This document shows, piece after piece, positions 39,759 to 40,468 of a stretch of DNA of 40,468 nt (the stretch's first letter is position 1; every line of letters begins with the position of its first letter). The translations under genes and the position numbers were made by a program. Source of the DNA: an uncultured Candidatus Poseidoniales archaeon (GTDB taxonomy: Archaea; Thermoplasmatota; Poseidoniia; Poseidoniales; Poseidoniaceae); the NCBI GenBank assembly GCA_905182125.1, contig CAJJAV010000023.1, positions 1 through 40,468 of the forward strand, given 5' to 3'. The notes beneath the pieces are model-generated. The model was not told where the DNA came from. It searched no databases and worked only from the letters and a program-made list of their open reading frames with translations.

Positions 39759-40468
39759 ATGCGCGGAATCAAAGAAGATGCCACACCCGGCCCTGATTCA
39801 GAGTTGAAGGATGAATTGCAAGCCATGGAAGCACGCGTTCGCAAGATGCGAGACGCCCGCAATGGCTACAGCGATCAAGCCCGCACTGCTGCCGATAAGC
39901 GCAACGCCATCCAAGGCCAGTACAAGGAGCACAGAGAGAAAGTCGATCTGGTCCTTGCTGAAGTCAAAGCGATACGTGCAGAAGTGAAAATGCATAAGGA
40001 AAAGCGCAACGCCATCCAAGCCCAACTCCGCGACATCATTGGCCAAGCTAAAGGCCAGCGAAAGGAAAAGGGCGACAAAAAATCTGCAACAGCTGAGTAC
40101 GCACAACTGAAGCGAGATGTGGCAGGCTTAGAGAAAACTTTTGAGACTTCATCCGTCGGTCAAAAGAAGGAAAAAGAAATGATCAAGACCATCAAGGAAA
40201 TGAGCCGACGCATTGAGGAACTGGCGCCAGATGTTGTCCAGTTCGAAATGATCGCTGTTGATCTGAGTGATATGGACACCGCCATCAAAACCCTCAAGTC
40301 AGAAGCCGACGCCTCGCATCAGGCCATGCTTGAAGCAGTTGGCCGTGCAGACGCAATGTCCAAGGAAGTTGACGAAGCATTTGCTCACCGAGACTTCCTC
40401 AAAGCAGAGGGCGACCGTTTCCACGAGGAATTCCTTGAACTGCGTAAAAAATCAGATCAGATTCACGA
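39759..40468 (+). CDS. COG1340-type coiled-coil protein, C-terminus cut by the window edge
   Basis: The frame is open to the right edge, showing 236 residues. After a short N-terminus (MRGIKEDATPGPDSELKDEL) the sequence is continuous charged helix with heptad character. The segment KRNAIQGQYKEHREKVD is echoed by KRNAIQAQLRDIIGQAK about 40 residues later, an internal repeat typical of the COG1340 family. It appears related to the coiled-coil proteins at 29893-30786 and 33990-34883 but is in a different transcription unit and on the other strand. The visible part lacks membrane or catalytic motifs. Confidence 0.78.
   Translation, partial: MRGIKEDATPGPDSELKDELQAMEARVRKMRDARNGYSDQARTAADKRNAIQGQYKEHREKVDLVLAEVKAIRAEVKMHKEKRNAIQAQLRDIIGQAKGQRKEKGDKKSATAEYAQLKRDVAGLEKTFETSSVGQKKEKEMIKTIKEMSRRIEELAPDVVQFEMIAVDLSDMDTAIKTLKSEADASHQAMLEAVGRADAMSKEVDEAFAHRDFLKAEGDRFHEEFLELRKKSDQIH

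Overview
The window is archaeal. It carries the archaeal RNA polymerase operon rpoH-rpoB-rpoA1-rpoA2-rpl30e, a Pop5-type RNase P protein, the archaeal purine enzyme PurP, COG1340-type coiled-coil proteins and a tRNA-Lys without an encoded CCA end. The unsplit RpoB, many large secreted or anchored surface proteins with Ca-binding, collagen-like or propeller-like repeats, and the moderate GC content fit a marine Thermoplasmatota archaeon such as Marine Group II (Candidatus Poseidoniales). That placement is inferred from gene content; no database search was possible.

Layout. Positions 1-3140 hold a membrane protein cut by the left edge, the RNase P protein, a small membrane protein, and a fused methyltransferase / biotin-protein ligase. 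Positions 3313-12813 hold tRNA-Lys(UUU) and the RNA polymerase operon. Positions 12888-17012 hold a 1170-aa surface protein and a small SAP / zinc-ribbon membrane protein. Positions 17038-19054 look like an acquired island: a basic protein of unknown function diverging from a three-gene cassette that ends in a protein-tyrosine-phosphatase-like enzyme. Positions 19259-28528 are an accessory region with loose gene spacing, including a collagen-like surface protein, small membrane proteins, a lipoprotein with two nearly identical SGNH hydrolase domains plus a GH43-like domain, a DUF805 protein, and the scar of a segmental duplication. Positions 28671-34883 (minus strand) form a compact gene row: coiled-coil protein, Cid1-type nucleotidyltransferase with a coiled-coil tail, GNAT acetyltransferase, Roadblock/LC7 protein, second coiled-coil protein, purP. 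Positions 34976-40468 (plus strand) hold a surface protein with two cytoplasmic zinc ribbons, a DtxR-type metalloregulator, a membrane protein, and another coiled-coil protein cut by the right edge.

Most striking observations. First, the protein at 31813-33993 has the full domain order and key residues of eukaryotic Cid1/TRF4-type terminal uridylyl/adenylyl transferases, a family not expected in archaea, fused to a coiled coil and sitting among coiled-coil partners; it could be an undescribed archaeal RNA-tailing system. Second, RpoH and RpoA2 begin with the same extra N-terminal domain, RpoA1 carries a roughly 140-residue Cys-containing insertion, and zinc-binding cysteines are missing in RpoB and RpoA1, so this RNA polymerase is structurally unusual. 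Third, there is an uncharacterised phosphatase cassette, a methyltransferase-BirA fusion, and a very recent in-frame 636-bp tandem duplication.
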